A stretch of DNA of 64,000 nt from Nocardioides sp. URHA0032 (lineage in GTDB: Bacteria; Actinomycetota; Actinomycetes; Propionibacteriales; Nocardioidaceae). This document shows positions 16,421-24,876 of this stretch, piece after piece; the stretch's first letter is position 1; each line of letters starts with the position of its first letter. The position numbers and the translations under genes are program-made. The DNA lies in NCBI RefSeq assembly GCF_000620645.1, contig NZ_KK211160.1:1-64000 (forward strand), written 5' to 3'. The notes under the pieces are model-generated. The model was not told the DNA's origin and did not search any database. It saw only the letters and a program-made list of their open reading frames with translations.

Positions 16421-17905
16421 GTGCTCCGTGCCCTCGCCCTCGCCCTCGCCGCCGTCCTCCTGAGCCCGGCGGTCGCCTCCGCCGACCCGCTCCCGCGGCT
16501 GCACGCGACCCACGGGGCGAAGGCTGCGATCCGCACCGAGCACGGCGCGCAGGTCCTGCTCCGCGGGGTCAACGTGAACCAGGTCGGCGAGTACTTCCAG
16601 GCCAGCCCCGACCTCGCGCCGACGGTGCCGCTGACCGCGGACGACTTCCACGACATCGCGCGGCTCGGCTTCAACAGCGTGCGGCTGATCGTCAGCTGGT
16701 CGGCGCTGGAGCCGACCCCGGGCGCCTACGACACGGCGTACGTCGCCCGGATCCGGCAGGCGGTGCGGTGGGCGGCGTCGTACGGCCTGTACGTCGTGCT
16801 CGACATGCACCAGGACGCCTACGGCATCGCGGTCGACACCCCGCAGGACGTGACCTGCCCGAAGGGCACCGTGCCCAACAACGGCTGGGACGGGGCGCCG
16901 GAGTGGGCGACGATCACCGACGGCGCCTCGACCTGCCGGCCGGGCGAGCGTGAGCTCGCGCCCGCGGTGATCCACGCATGGCAGCACTTCTGGGACGACA
17001 CCGACGGCATCCAGGCCCACCTCGTCGAGACGTGGGGACGCCTCGCCCAGGACTTCGCGCGCACCCGTGCCGTGGCCGGGTTCGACCTGCTGAACGAGCC
17101 GGGCTTCGGCCTGGACCCGACCGCCAACGGCACCACCGACCTCGGCGCCTTCTACGGCCGCGCGATCCGCGCGATCCGGGCGGGGGAGCGGGCGGGCGGC
17201 GGCTTCCACCACATCGTGTTCTGGGAGCCGAGCGTGCTGTGGTCGGCCTTCGGCAGCAACCCGGTGCCGGCCCCGGGGTTCACCCGGGACCGCAACCTCG
17301 TGTTCGCGCCGCACATCTACGCCGAGTCGCTGTCGCCGAACAGCATCCCGGGCGGCTTCGCGAGCGCCCGGGCCGTCGCCCGGCAGCACGGCGTGACGGT
17401 GTGGGGCGGCGAGTGGGGCTTCTGGCCGGAGCACCCGGCCGACGCCTCGGACAAGATCGAGCGGTACGCCGCGGCCGAGGACTCCGCCGGGTACGGCGGC
17501 GCATGGTGGGACTGGAAGCAGGCCTGCGGCGACCCGCACGTGGTGAACCGGCCCGGTGGCGAGCCGGCGGCGGTCTCACCCAGCCTGATCCGGTACTCCT
17601 GCCCCGAGCAGGTCGCCTCCCCCGTCGACCCGGCGTTCGGCGACGTGCTGGGCCGGCCGGTGCCGCGGGCGGTGCCGGGCACGATCACGGCGCTCACCTC
17701 CGACGGCCGCACCGGCGAGCTGGACCTGCGCGGCAGGGCCGGGAACGGCGCGGGCCGATGCGGGCTGCGGGTGTTCGTGCCGCACCGGTTCGCGGGCGAG
17801 AAGGTACGCGTCAGCGGCATCGACCACCTGCGCCGCAGCCGCGAGCTCGGCAACGTGGTGCTGAGCGGCTGCGTCGCGGACAGCTTCCGGCTGCGCCTGG
17901 GCTGA
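16421..17905 (+). CDS. Secreted glycoside hydrolase family 5 enzyme, endoglycoceramidase-like
   Basis: The 494-residue protein has a clear signal peptide (cleavage after A-S-A, near residue 21). A GH5 (beta/alpha)8 barrel follows, and then a small C-terminal beta domain from about residue 400. The catalytic acid is E226 in L-N-E-P-G and the nucleophile is E331 in G-G-E-W-G-F-W. The pattern resembles endoglycoceramidases and their steryl-glucosidase relatives, which cut sugar from lipid aglycones. The KstR-like operator overlapping the promoter makes a steryl-glycoside or other glycolipid substrate attractive, but this is inference. The GTG start is supported by the -10 spacing; no Shine-Dalgarno sequence is needed. 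Confidence 0.85.
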   Translation: MLRALALALAAVLLSPAVASADPLPRLHATHGAKAAIRTEHGAQVLLRGVNVNQVGEYFQASPDLAPTVPLTADDFHDIARLGFNSVRLIVSWSALEPTPGAYDTAYVARIRQAVRWAASYGLYVVLDMHQDAYGIAVDTPQDVTCPKGTVPNNGWDGAPEWATITDGASTCRPGERELAPAVIHAWQHFWDDTDGIQAHLVETWGRLAQDFARTRAVAGFDLLNEPGFGLDPTANGTTDLGAFYGRAIRAIRAGERAGGGFHHIVFWEPSVLWSAFGSNPVPAPGFTRDRNLVFAPHIYAESLSPNSIPGGFASARAVARQHGVTVWGGEWGFWPEHPADASDKIERYAAAEDSAGYGGAWWDWKQACGDPHVVNRPGGEPAAVSPSLIRYSCPEQVASPVDPAFGDVLGRPVPRAVPGTITALTSDGRTGELDLRGRAGNGAGRCGLRVFVPHRFAGEKVRVSGIDHLRRSRELGNVVLSGCVADSFRLRLG

Positions 17906-17909
17906 TCAC

Positions 17910-17915
17910 TACAGT
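17910..17915 (+). promoter_or_regulatory. -10 box of a leaderless promoter (PhzE-like gene)
   Basis: TACAGT ends 6 nt before the ATG at 17922. There is no ribosome-binding site between them. Confidence 0.6.
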
Positions 17916-17921
17916 CGTCCC

Positions 17922-19844
17922 ATGACGACGACCCCCTCTGCCCGGGAAGCCATTGCGGCCGTCCAGGGGCACGAGGCGTGGGCGATCATCCGGCGCTCGA
18001 CGCGGGCGGGTGACCGCGACACGGTCGGCGTCGTCGGGGGCCGCCGTCACGTGGTCGAGTCGATCCTCGACGTACCGCTCGAGGAGGGCGTGCCCGAGGC
18101 CGGGCACATCGCGGACCGGCTGCTCGCCGTACCGTTCCGGCAGGTGCGCGAGCGAGGCTTCGAGGCCCACGACGACGGGACTCCGCTGGTGGTGGTCGAC
18201 GTCGAGACGGAGCTGGAGTTCACCGTCGCCGAGGTCGTCGACGCGATCGACGAGGTGGCGGTGGAGTTCTCCGACCGCGGGGGGTTCGACACCGACGACG
18301 ACGCCTACGGCAAGCTCGTCGCGGCGATCATCACCGACGAGATCGGGCAGGGCGAGGGCGCCAACCTGGTCATCGGGCGGCACTACCGGGCGACCGTCGC
18401 GGACTGGGGCGCCGACAAGGCGCTGGAGGTCTTCCGCCGGCTGCTCGAGCGTGAGCGCGGCGCGTACTGGACGTTCGTCTTCTTCACCGGCGACCGGTAC
18501 CTGATCGGCGCGAGCCCCGAGCGGCACGTGACCATCCACGGCGGCGACGTGCGGATGAACCCGATCAGCGGCACCTTCCGGCTGCCCCGCGAGGAGACGG
18601 ACCTGCGCGGCGGGCTGCTGGACTTCCTGCGCGACGAGAAGGAGATCTACGAGCTCTTCATGGTCGTCGACGAGGAGCTCAAGATGATGTGCGACATCTG
18701 CCACGAGGGCGGGCAGGTGCTCGGCCCGTTCCTCAAGCCGATGAGCCGGCTCATCCACACCGAGTACCTCCTGGCCGGCCGCACCCGGCGCGACCCGCGC
18801 GAGGTGCTGCGCGACACGATGTACGCCGCGACCGTGACCGGCTCACCGGTCGAGAACGCGTGCCGGCTGATCAAGCAGTACGAGACCGAGGGGCGCGGCT
18901 ACTACGGCGCCGCGCTGGCGATCCTCGGCCGCGACGCCCAGGGCGGACCGGTGGTGGACAGCCCGATCGTCATCCGCACCGCCGCCGTCGACCTCGATGG
19001 CCGGCTCACCGTGACCGCCGGCGCGACCCTGGTGCGCGACTCGGACCCGGCGTACGAGGTCGCGGAGACGCACGCCAAGGCCGGCGGCATCCTCAGCGCC
19101 TTCGGCCTGGTCGAGCCGGCGCCGGTCCCGAGCGTGAACGTCGCCGAGCTGGTGAACGACGAGGACGTGCTGCTCGAGCTGAACTCCCGCAACCGGCGGC
19201 TCTCCCGCTTCTGGCTCACCGACCAGGGCGGCTCGCCGCCGGACCCGCGCCTGGCGGGGCTCAGCGTCGTGATCCTCGACGGCGAGGACGACTTCGTGAA
19301 CATGCTCCGGCACGTCCTCGGCGTGCTCGGCATGACGAGCACCGTCGTACGCCACGAGGACTACGCACCCGGCGTCCTCGACGGCTTCGACCTGGTGATC
19401 GTCGGCCCCGGTCCGGGTGACCCGCGCGACGGGGACGACCCGAAGATGGCGAGCCTGCGGGCCGCGGTCGCGGACCTGATGGCGGCCCGGCGGCCGTTCC
19501 TCGCGGTGTGCCTCGGGCACCAGACGCTGTGCCACCACCTCGGGATCCCGCTCACCTACAAGGACATCGTGTTCCAGGGGACGCAGTCACCGGTGGGCAT
19601 CGCCGGCCGCACCGAGCGTGTCGGGTTCTACAACACCTTCGTCGGCCGGGTCGGCTCCGCGACCCTCCCCGACGGCGTCGCGGTCGAGACGGACGTCCAG
19701 ACCGGTGACATCCACCTCGTCACCGGTCCGCACTTCCGGGGCATCCAGTTCCACGCCGAGTCGATCCTCACCGAGCACGGGTACGACCTGCTGCACGAAA
19801 TCGTCGGCGACCTTCTCCTCGAACGCGGTACATCGAGTTCCTGA
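17922..19844 (+). CDS. PhzE-like fused anthranilate/aminodeoxyisochorismate synthase
   Basis: The 640-residue protein fuses a chorismate-binding synthase domain (about 1-400) to a class I glutamine amidotransferase domain (about 440-635, with C530, H611 and E613 as the triad). The synthase core reads P-I-S-G-T. An amino-forming enzyme lacks the P-I-K-G-T lysine, so ammonia attacks C2. The layout and the E-I-Y-E-L-F-M-V-V-D-E-E-L-K-M-M stretch are those of PhzE-type enzymes, which make 2-amino-2-deoxyisochorismate. No phzB, D, F or G gene is nearby, so phenazine synthesis is not supported. It may supply aminodeoxyisochorismate or anthranilate for another product. The separate pabA-pabB pair lies downstream. 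Confidence 0.85.
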   Translation: MTTTPSAREAIAAVQGHEAWAIIRRSTRAGDRDTVGVVGGRRHVVESILDVPLEEGVPEAGHIADRLLAVPFRQVRERGFEAHDDGTPLVVVDVETELEFTVAEVVDAIDEVAVEFSDRGGFDTDDDAYGKLVAAIITDEIGQGEGANLVIGRHYRATVADWGADKALEVFRRLLERERGAYWTFVFFTGDRYLIGASPERHVTIHGGDVRMNPISGTFRLPREETDLRGGLLDFLRDEKEIYELFMVVDEELKMMCDICHEGGQVLGPFLKPMSRLIHTEYLLAGRTRRDPREVLRDTMYAATVTGSPVENACRLIKQYETEGRGYYGAALAILGRDAQGGPVVDSPIVIRTAAVDLDGRLTVTAGATLVRDSDPAYEVAETHAKAGGILSAFGLVEPAPVPSVNVAELVNDEDVLLELNSRNRRLSRFWLTDQGGSPPDPRLAGLSVVILDGEDDFVNMLRHVLGVLGMTSTVVRHEDYAPGVLDGFDLVIVGPGPGDPRDGDDPKMASLRAAVADLMAARRPFLAVCLGHQTLCHHLGIPLTYKDIVFQGTQSPVGIAGRTERVGFYNTFVGRVGSATLPDGVAVETDVQTGDIHLVTGPHFRGIQFHAESILTEHGYDLLHEIVGDLLLERGTSSS

Positions 19845-20101
19845 TTCGCTACGCTCTTGCCTGTGACACGGCGGGAATCCGCTCGTGGGCCCGGTGAAGA
19901 CTGCCCCCCAGCTTCATCGGGCCCTTCCGCGTTTCCGGGCGTTCGTGGTCGGCCCGGTTGGCGTCCCCAGGGGTGGGCTGGTGGCCCGGTTCGCGTCCCC
20001 AGGTCCGCGGTTGGTGACCAAACCGCACGGATTTCGGGCCGGAACCTGCGGTTGGTGACCAATCCGCAACGCCCGACACGCCGAGGACCTGACGCCGCGA
20101 C
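19845..20101. other. 257-bp intergenic region with two repeat pairs
   Basis: No gene is supported. It contains two copies of a C-C-C-G-G-T-T-[G/C]-G-C-G-T-C-C-C-C-A-G-G type segment (about 19955-20002) and the palindromic pair described separately. The right end is the pabA promoter. Confidence 0.5.
20007..20067 (+). repeat. Tandem imperfect palindromes upstream of pabA
   Basis: GCGGTTGGTGACCAAACCGC (20007-20026) and GCGGTTGGTGACCAATCCGC (20048-20067) differ at one base and lie 41 bp apart, about four helical turns. Each is a near-palindrome around TTGGT-G-ACCAA. They end 34 bp before the pabA -10 box. A two-site operator or a repeat remnant is possible. Confidence 0.55.
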
Positions 20102-20107
20102 TAGGTT
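20102..20107 (+). promoter_or_regulatory. -10 box of a leaderless promoter (pabA)
   Basis: TAGGTT ends 6 nt before the GTG at 20114. This decides between that codon and the GTG at 20108. Confidence 0.6.
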
Positions 20108-20113
20108 GTGCCC

Positions 20114-20677
20114 GTGGCTCCGGACGTGGTCGTGGTCGACCACCACGACTCCTACACGTGGAACCTGGTCCACCTCATCGCGGCGGTGACCGGGGCGCTG
20201 CCGTCGGTCGTCCAGCACGACGAGGTGTCCGCGGCCCAGGTGCTCGCGCACTCCCACGTCGTGCTGTCGCCCGGCCCGGGCCACCCCGGCGTCCCCGCGG
20301 ACTTCTCGGTCGGCCGCGAGGTGCTCGCCGCCGGCTCCCGGCCGGTGCTCGGCGTGTGCCTCGGCCTGCAGGGCCTGGTGACGGCGTACGGCGGCTCCGT
20401 CAACCGGGTCGAGCCCGCCCACGGCGAGGTCGCCGCGGTCACCCACGACGGCCGCGGGGTGTTCGCGGGCCTGCCGTCACCGTTCGCGGCGGTGCGCTAC
20501 CACTCGCTCGCCGCGGTCGCCGTGCCCGACAACCTCGAGGTGTCCGCGTGGGCGGACGGCGTGGTGATGGGGGTGCGGCACCGGTCGCTGCCGCTCGAGG
20601 GCGTGCAGTTCCACCCCGAGTCGATCCTCTCCGAGCACGGTGCCCGGCTGGTCGCCAACTTCCTGGGCCTCGCGTGA
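20114..20677 (+). CDS. pabA: Aminodeoxychorismate synthase, glutamine amidotransferase subunit
   Basis: The 187-residue class I glutamine amidotransferase has the nucleophile C82 in G-V-C-L-G-L-Q and H167-P-E169 in the F-H-P-E-S motif. The residue after L-G is Leu where His is usual (G-H-Q). It releases ammonia from glutamine for PabB, giving 4-amino-4-deoxychorismate for folate. The pabB GTG overlaps its stop (GTGA), which identifies the partner and argues against TrpG. The GTG at 20114 is chosen over the one at 20108 by promoter spacing. No pabC lyase gene is adjacent. Confidence 0.87.
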   Translation: MAPDVVVVDHHDSYTWNLVHLIAAVTGALPSVVQHDEVSAAQVLAHSHVVLSPGPGHPGVPADFSVGREVLAAGSRPVLGVCLGLQGLVTAYGGSVNRVEPAHGEVAAVTHDGRGVFAGLPSPFAAVRYHSLAAVAVPDNLEVSAWADGVVMGVRHRSLPLEGVQFHPESILSEHGARLVANFLGLA

Positions 20678-21987
20678 CCGACCCCGTCGCCTTCTTCCGG
20701 GAGACCGCCGCGGCCCACCCGCGCTGCTTCTGGCTCGACGGCGGCGGCGCCCGCGAGTGGTCCGGTCGCCGGTCGATGGTCGGCTGGCTCGACGAGGACG
20801 ACCTCTCGCTGACGTACGACGCCGCGACGCGGACCGTCACCCGGCACGCCGCCGGCCGCGCGGACGTCGTCGGCGACGACGTGTTCGCCGCCCTGGAGGC
20901 CGAGCTCGCCGACGGCTCGCCCGAGGACCACTGGATCGGCTACCTCGGCTACGCCTGCCGGCCCGACCTGCCGGCCACCGTCGGCGGCCCGCTCCCGGAC
21001 GCGGTCTGGATGCGGCCCCGCGAGATCAGGTTCTTCGAGCACGAGGTCGTCGGGCGTCCCCTGACGTCGCCGAGCGCCGCCGCGGCCGATGACGGCAGGG
21101 ATCCGCGTCCGACCGGTGATCCCGGCACGCAGTACGCCACCGCTTTCGCCGAGGTCCAGGAGCAGCTGCACGCGGGCAACACCTACGAGGTCAACCTGAC
21201 CTACCGGCTCGAGGCCGGGAGCGACCTCGACCCGGTGACGGCGTACCTGCGGCTCCGCGAGCTCAACCCCGCGCCGTACGCCGGGTTCCTCCAGCACGAC
21301 CTGCCCGGGGCCCGCGCCTGGCTGCTGAGCAGCAGTCCCGAGCGGTATGCCCTAGTCGGGGCCGACCGCACCCTGGAGACCAAGCCGATCAAGGGCACCA
21401 CGCCGCGAGGCGCGACTCCCGAGGAGGACGAGCGGACCCGCCGGCACCTCGCCACCGATCCCAGGTTCCGCGCCGAGAACCTGATGATCGTCGACCTGCT
21501 CCGCAACGACCTCGCGACCGTCTGCCTACCGGGGTCGGTCACGGTGCCGACGCTGATGGACGTCGAGTCCTACGAGACCGTGCACCAGCTGGTCAGCACG
21601 ATCCGGGGCACGCTCCGGCCGGAGGTGACGACCGTCCAGGCGCTGCGGGCGCTCTTCCCGGCCGGGTCCATGACCGGTGCACCGAAGCTGCGCACCATGC
21701 AGGTCATCGAGGCTGTCGAGGACACGCCCCGGGGCGTCTACTCGGGCGCCTTCGGCTGGGTGTCGGCCGACGGCCGCGCCGACCTGGGCGTCGTGATCCG
21801 GAGCCTCACGACCGCCGGCGACGGCCGGTACTGGCTCGGCACCGGAGGGGGGATCACCGTGCGCTCCGGGCTGGAGGACGAGTACGCCGAGTCGCGCTGG
21901 AAGGCCGAGCGGCTCCTGAGCGCGCTGGCCCCGCGAGAACGCACCACCCAGGAACCGGCCGAGCGACGTGGGACGACCCCGCGATGA
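20674..21987 (+). CDS. pabB: Aminodeoxychorismate synthase component I
   Basis: The 437-residue chorismate-binding enzyme carries the lysine-containing K-P-I-K-G-T motif, in which Lys attacks C2 of chorismate in PabB. TrpE has P-I-A-G-T there, so this supports 4-amino-4-deoxychorismate rather than anthranilate synthesis. The C-terminal G-S-M-T-G-A-P-K and G-V-Y-S-G-A-F-G motifs are complete. The GTG start overlaps the pabA stop by four bases, so the two subunits are translationally coupled. The N-terminal 130 residues are the variable family domain. Confidence 0.9.
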   Translation: MTDPVAFFRETAAAHPRCFWLDGGGAREWSGRRSMVGWLDEDDLSLTYDAATRTVTRHAAGRADVVGDDVFAALEAELADGSPEDHWIGYLGYACRPDLPATVGGPLPDAVWMRPREIRFFEHEVVGRPLTSPSAAAADDGRDPRPTGDPGTQYATAFAEVQEQLHAGNTYEVNLTYRLEAGSDLDPVTAYLRLRELNPAPYAGFLQHDLPGARAWLLSSSPERYALVGADRTLETKPIKGTTPRGATPEEDERTRRHLATDPRFRAENLMIVDLLRNDLATVCLPGSVTVPTLMDVESYETVHQLVSTIRGTLRPEVTTVQALRALFPAGSMTGAPKLRTMQVIEAVEDTPRGVYSGAFGWVSADGRADLGVVIRSLTTAGDGRYWLGTGGGITVRSGLEDEYAESRWKAERLLSALAPRERTTQEPAERRGTTPR

Positions 21988-22031
21988 CCCGGAACGGGCG
22001 TCGCGGCGAACGCCCGCATCGACCGGTGATC

Positions 22032-22037
22032 TACCGT
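22032..22037 (+). promoter_or_regulatory. -10 box before zwf
   Basis: TACCGT ends 7 nt before the ATG at 22045. GGAGG also lies just upstream of the ATG, so leaderless and led transcripts are both possible. Confidence 0.45.
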
Positions 22038-22044
22038 GGAGGGC

Positions 22045-23487
22045 ATGGAGAACGCGCACGTCATCGTGCTGTTCGGCGCGACCGGTGACCTCTCCCGGCG
22101 CAAGCTGCTGCCCGGCCTCATGCACCTGTGGCAGGCCGGACTCATCGACGACTCGCGCATCGTCGGCACGTCGCTGGAGGAGATCGACACCGAGACCTTC
22201 GTGAAGCTCGCGCGCGAGGCCTGCGACGAGTTCTGCAAGAAGCCGATGAGCCCGGAGGAGTGGGCGCGGTTCTCGCAGCTGCTCAGCTACGTCCCACAGA
22301 CGGCCGGGCCGGCGGCCCTCGCCGAGACGGTGCGCGCCGCGGAGACCGATCTCGAGCACGGCGGCCGTGCGGTGGACTTCCTGCACTACCTGAGCGTGCC
22401 GCCGAAGGCGGCGCTCGACGTGGTGCACCAGCTCGACCAGGCCGGGCTGGTCAAGCAGTCGCGGATCGTGATGGAGAAGCCGTTCGGCACCGACCTGGAG
22501 TCCGCGCGCAGGCTGAACGCCCGGCTGCACGAGGTCTTCGACGAGAGCCAGATCTTCCGGATCGACCACTTCCTCGGCAAGGAGGCGGCCCAGAACATCC
22601 TGGCGTTCCGCTTCGCCAACGGCCTCTTCGAGCCGATCTGGAACCGCAACTTCATCGACCACGTGCAGATCGACGTCCCGGAGACCCTGGGCCTGGAGAT
22701 GCGCACGAAGTTCTACGAGAGCACCGGCGCCTACCGCGACATGGTCGTCACGCACCTGATGCAGGTGCTGGCGTTCATGGCGATGGAGCCGCCGACCTCG
22801 CTCGCGCCGGACCCCATCGGCGAGGAGAAGCTCAAGGTGTTCCGCTCGATGCGGGCGATCGAGCCGCACAACGTCGTGCGCGGTCAGTACGCCGGCTACA
22901 CCGATCACGCCGAGGTCGCCGAGGAGTCCGACACCGAGACCTTCGTGGCGCTCAAGGTGGAGATCGACAACTGGCGCTGGGCGGGCGTGCCGTTCTACCT
23001 GCGCACGGGCAAGAAGATGGCCGAGGGGGCGCGGATCATCTCCATTGCGTTCAAGGAGCCTCCGCTGGCGATGTTCCCGCGTGGCTCGAACGCCGGGACG
23101 CAGGGGCCTGACCACCTGACGTTCGACCTCGCCGACCAGTCCCGGATGTCGCTGTCGTTCTACGGAAAGCGCCCCGGGCCCGGGATGAAGCTCGAGAAGC
23201 TCTCCATGCAGTTCGCGACCCACGAGACGTCGTCCTCGCTCGCGGTCCTGGAGGCGTACGAGCGGCTCATCCACGACGCGCTGCGCGGCGACCACACCCT
23301 GTTCACGACGGCCGACGGCATCGAGACGCTCTGGGCGAAGTCCATTCCGCTGCTGGCCAGCCCGCCCCCGGTCCGCACGTACCCGGTCGGCAGCTGGGGC
23401 CCCAACGCCATCCACCAGCTGGTCGCGCCGAACGCCTGGCGCCTGCCGTTCGAGCGCTCCTGGCGCGACCCGAACGTCTACAGCTAG
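22045..23487 (+). CDS. zwf: Glucose-6-phosphate 1-dehydrogenase
   Basis: The 480-residue enzyme oxidises glucose-6-phosphate to 6-phosphogluconolactone with NAD(P)+ in the oxidative pentose phosphate pathway. The N-terminal dinucleotide motif is G-A-T-G-D-L-S-R-R-K (residues 10-19) and the active-site signature R-I-D-H-F-L-G-K-E is near residue 173. The Y-L-R-T-G-K motif is present near residue 316. Length is normal for the family. The usual actinobacterial neighbours (tal, tkt, opcA, pgl) are absent, so this may be a second, stand-alone copy. The stop codon shares CTAG with the convergent thioesterase gene. Confidence 0.93.
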   Translation: MENAHVIVLFGATGDLSRRKLLPGLMHLWQAGLIDDSRIVGTSLEEIDTETFVKLAREACDEFCKKPMSPEEWARFSQLLSYVPQTAGPAALAETVRAAETDLEHGGRAVDFLHYLSVPPKAALDVVHQLDQAGLVKQSRIVMEKPFGTDLESARRLNARLHEVFDESQIFRIDHFLGKEAAQNILAFRFANGLFEPIWNRNFIDHVQIDVPETLGLEMRTKFYESTGAYRDMVVTHLMQVLAFMAMEPPTSLAPDPIGEEKLKVFRSMRAIEPHNVVRGQYAGYTDHAEVAEESDTETFVALKVEIDNWRWAGVPFYLRTGKKMAEGARIISIAFKEPPLAMFPRGSNAGTQGPDHLTFDLADQSRMSLSFYGKRPGPGMKLEKLSMQFATHETSSSLAVLEAYERLIHDALRGDHTLFTTADGIETLWAKSIPLLASPPPVRTYPVGSWGPNAIHQLVAPNAWRLPFERSWRDPNVYS

Positions 23488-24335
23488 ACCCCCGGCGCCT
23501 TCCGGCGCTCGCCGTTGTCGGAGTACTCGACGCCGCTGAGGTCGACGGCGCGCCGGCTGTTCGCGAGCGCCGCGACGGTGACGGTCCCGAGCGGGCCGCT
23601 GCGGTCGAACATCGCGCACGTCCCGGACGCGATGCCGTCGTGCTCGACGCGGTCGGTCGCGAGCAGCCCGATCTCGAGGCCCGCGGGCTGCCTGGCCAAC
23701 GTCAAGGCGATGTCGGTGTTGATGTACTCGACCCCGCGGGTGCCCCAGTTGGTGACCATGCTGGCGCTGTCGGCGGCGGCGGCCGCGGTCTGGAAGCCGG
23801 TCAGCGGCTCGTCCGGGACGACGGGGATCGCGCTGGTCCAGTACGCCTTCCGGTCCGCGTTCTGGTGCTGGGTGAAGTCCTGCGACCAGGTGCCGCCGGA
23901 GAGCAGGAACGGCACCCGCGGCTCGTCGCTCGGCGGCGCAACGTCGAGCGGAGGAGGGGACGGGCGCCCGGCCGGCTCCCACACCTCGCCGTCCGTGCTC
24001 GCCGACGGCTTGAGGAACGTCGCGCTGGCCCGGGCCACCCGCTCGCCACCCTGGCTCATCGTCACGTCGACCAGGCAGATCCGCGACCCTTCGCGCACCA
24101 CCTCGGTCGTGAACGCGCACGGCTGCATCCGCGCCTGCCGGAACAGGTCCACGGACCACCGCGCGGGCCGGAGGTCGGTGCGCCCGGCCCCCGCGAGACC
24201 CTCCTCGGCGGCGCGGGCGAGCGCGCCGCTGACGGCCACGCCGTGCATCTGGTCGTCGCTCCACATGCTGCACGCCAGCGGGGTCGGGACGAGGTCGGCG
24301 CCGGCGCGGGTGAAGAACGAGATCGGGTCGGTCAC
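23484..24335 (-). CDS. Acyl-CoA thioesterase-like protein (tandem hot-dog fold)
   Basis: The 283-residue protein is built like TesB-family or 4HBT_3 proteins. It has an N-terminal hot-dog domain (about 1-110, with the H-G-V-A-V-S-G-A-L-A helix), a Pro-rich linker and a C-terminal hot-dog domain (about 170-270, with T-N-W-G-T-R-G-V-E-Y). Such enzymes split acyl-CoA to fatty acid and CoA. Substrate length cannot be read from sequence. The GTG start has a GAGAAT -10 box 6 nt upstream (24342-24347), consistent with a leaderless message. It is convergent with zwf. Confidence 0.75.
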   Translation of the reverse strand: MTDPISFFTRAGADLVPTPLACSMWSDDQMHGVAVSGALARAAEEGLAGAGRTDLRPARWSVDLFRQARMQPCAFTTEVVREGSRICLVDVTMSQGGERVARASATFLKPSASTDGEVWEPAGRPSPPPLDVAPPSDEPRVPFLLSGGTWSQDFTQHQNADRKAYWTSAIPVVPDEPLTGFQTAAAAADSASMVTNWGTRGVEYINTDIALTLARQPAGLEIGLLATDRVEHDGIASGTCAMFDRSGPLGTVTVAALANSRRAVDLSGVEYSDNGERRKAPGV

Positions 24336-24339
24336 CGGC

Positions 24340-24876
24340 CTATTCTCGCGGAGCCTTCCGGGCCAGCAGCGCGAGGAGGTCGGTGGCGCTCGTCACGAAC
24401 TCGTCCTCGTCGTACGGCCTCAGGTGCACGGCGTTGACGCTCTGCACGAGGCCCTTGGTCTGGACGAACCCGGTCACCAGGATCCCGGACCTCCGCTCAC
24501 GGACGGCGATCCGGGCGGCGTCGGCGCCGGGCACCGTGACCGGGTGCAGCTGGGTCGCGATGGCGCCCATCGAGTCGAGGGCCGCGTCGAGGCCGCCGTC
24601 GAAGTAGAGGTACGAGACGTCGTACGCCGGCCCGCCCTTCTCCTCCGGCACGAACGTGCAACGTGGCTGGTCGGTGGTCCCGGTCTGCTCGGTCACCTGC
24701 TCCCCGGCGATCCGGCTGACCGCCGCGGCCGTCAGCCCGTCGCAGGGGCTCCACGCGACGTCGGCCGCCAGGGTCTCCTGCGCGGAGGGGGCCGGGGAGC
24801 CGGACGGGTCGGACGACGAACAGCCGGCCAGCAGCGCCGCCGCGGCGAGCGCGACGGGGACGGCGCGTCCCCTCAC
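24340..24876 (-). CDS. Lipoprotein, DUF3558-like, co-encoded with a two-component system
   Basis: The 178-residue protein has a short lipoprotein signal (L-L-A-G-C, lipid cysteine at residue 19), a Ser/Pro linker, and one domain with a W-S-P-C-D-G-L-T opening and a second cysteine in R-C-T-F. This resembles DUF3558-type actinobacterial lipoproteins, though the match is by pattern only. The GTG overlaps the stop of the histidine kinase (GTGA), so it belongs to the same operon and may modulate sensing at the membrane. That role is inference. Confidence 0.65.
   Translation of the reverse strand: MRGRAVPVALAAAALLAGCSSSDPSGSPAPSAQETLAADVAWSPCDGLTAAAVSRIAGEQVTEQTGTTDQPRCTFVPEEKGGPAYDVSYLYFDGGLDAALDSMGAIATQLHPVTVPGADAARIAVRERRSGILVTGFVQTKGLVQSVNAVHLRPYDEDEFVTSATDLLALLARKAPRE

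Noticed and set aside
17922-19844. A phenazine cluster
   Set aside because: Only the PhzE-like gene is present; phzB, D, F and G are missing on both sides.
21526-24273. A minus-strand frame of about 915 codons through pabB and zwf
   Set aside because: Composition is that of an antisense frame. The only real gene on that strand here is the thioesterase, which is in another frame.
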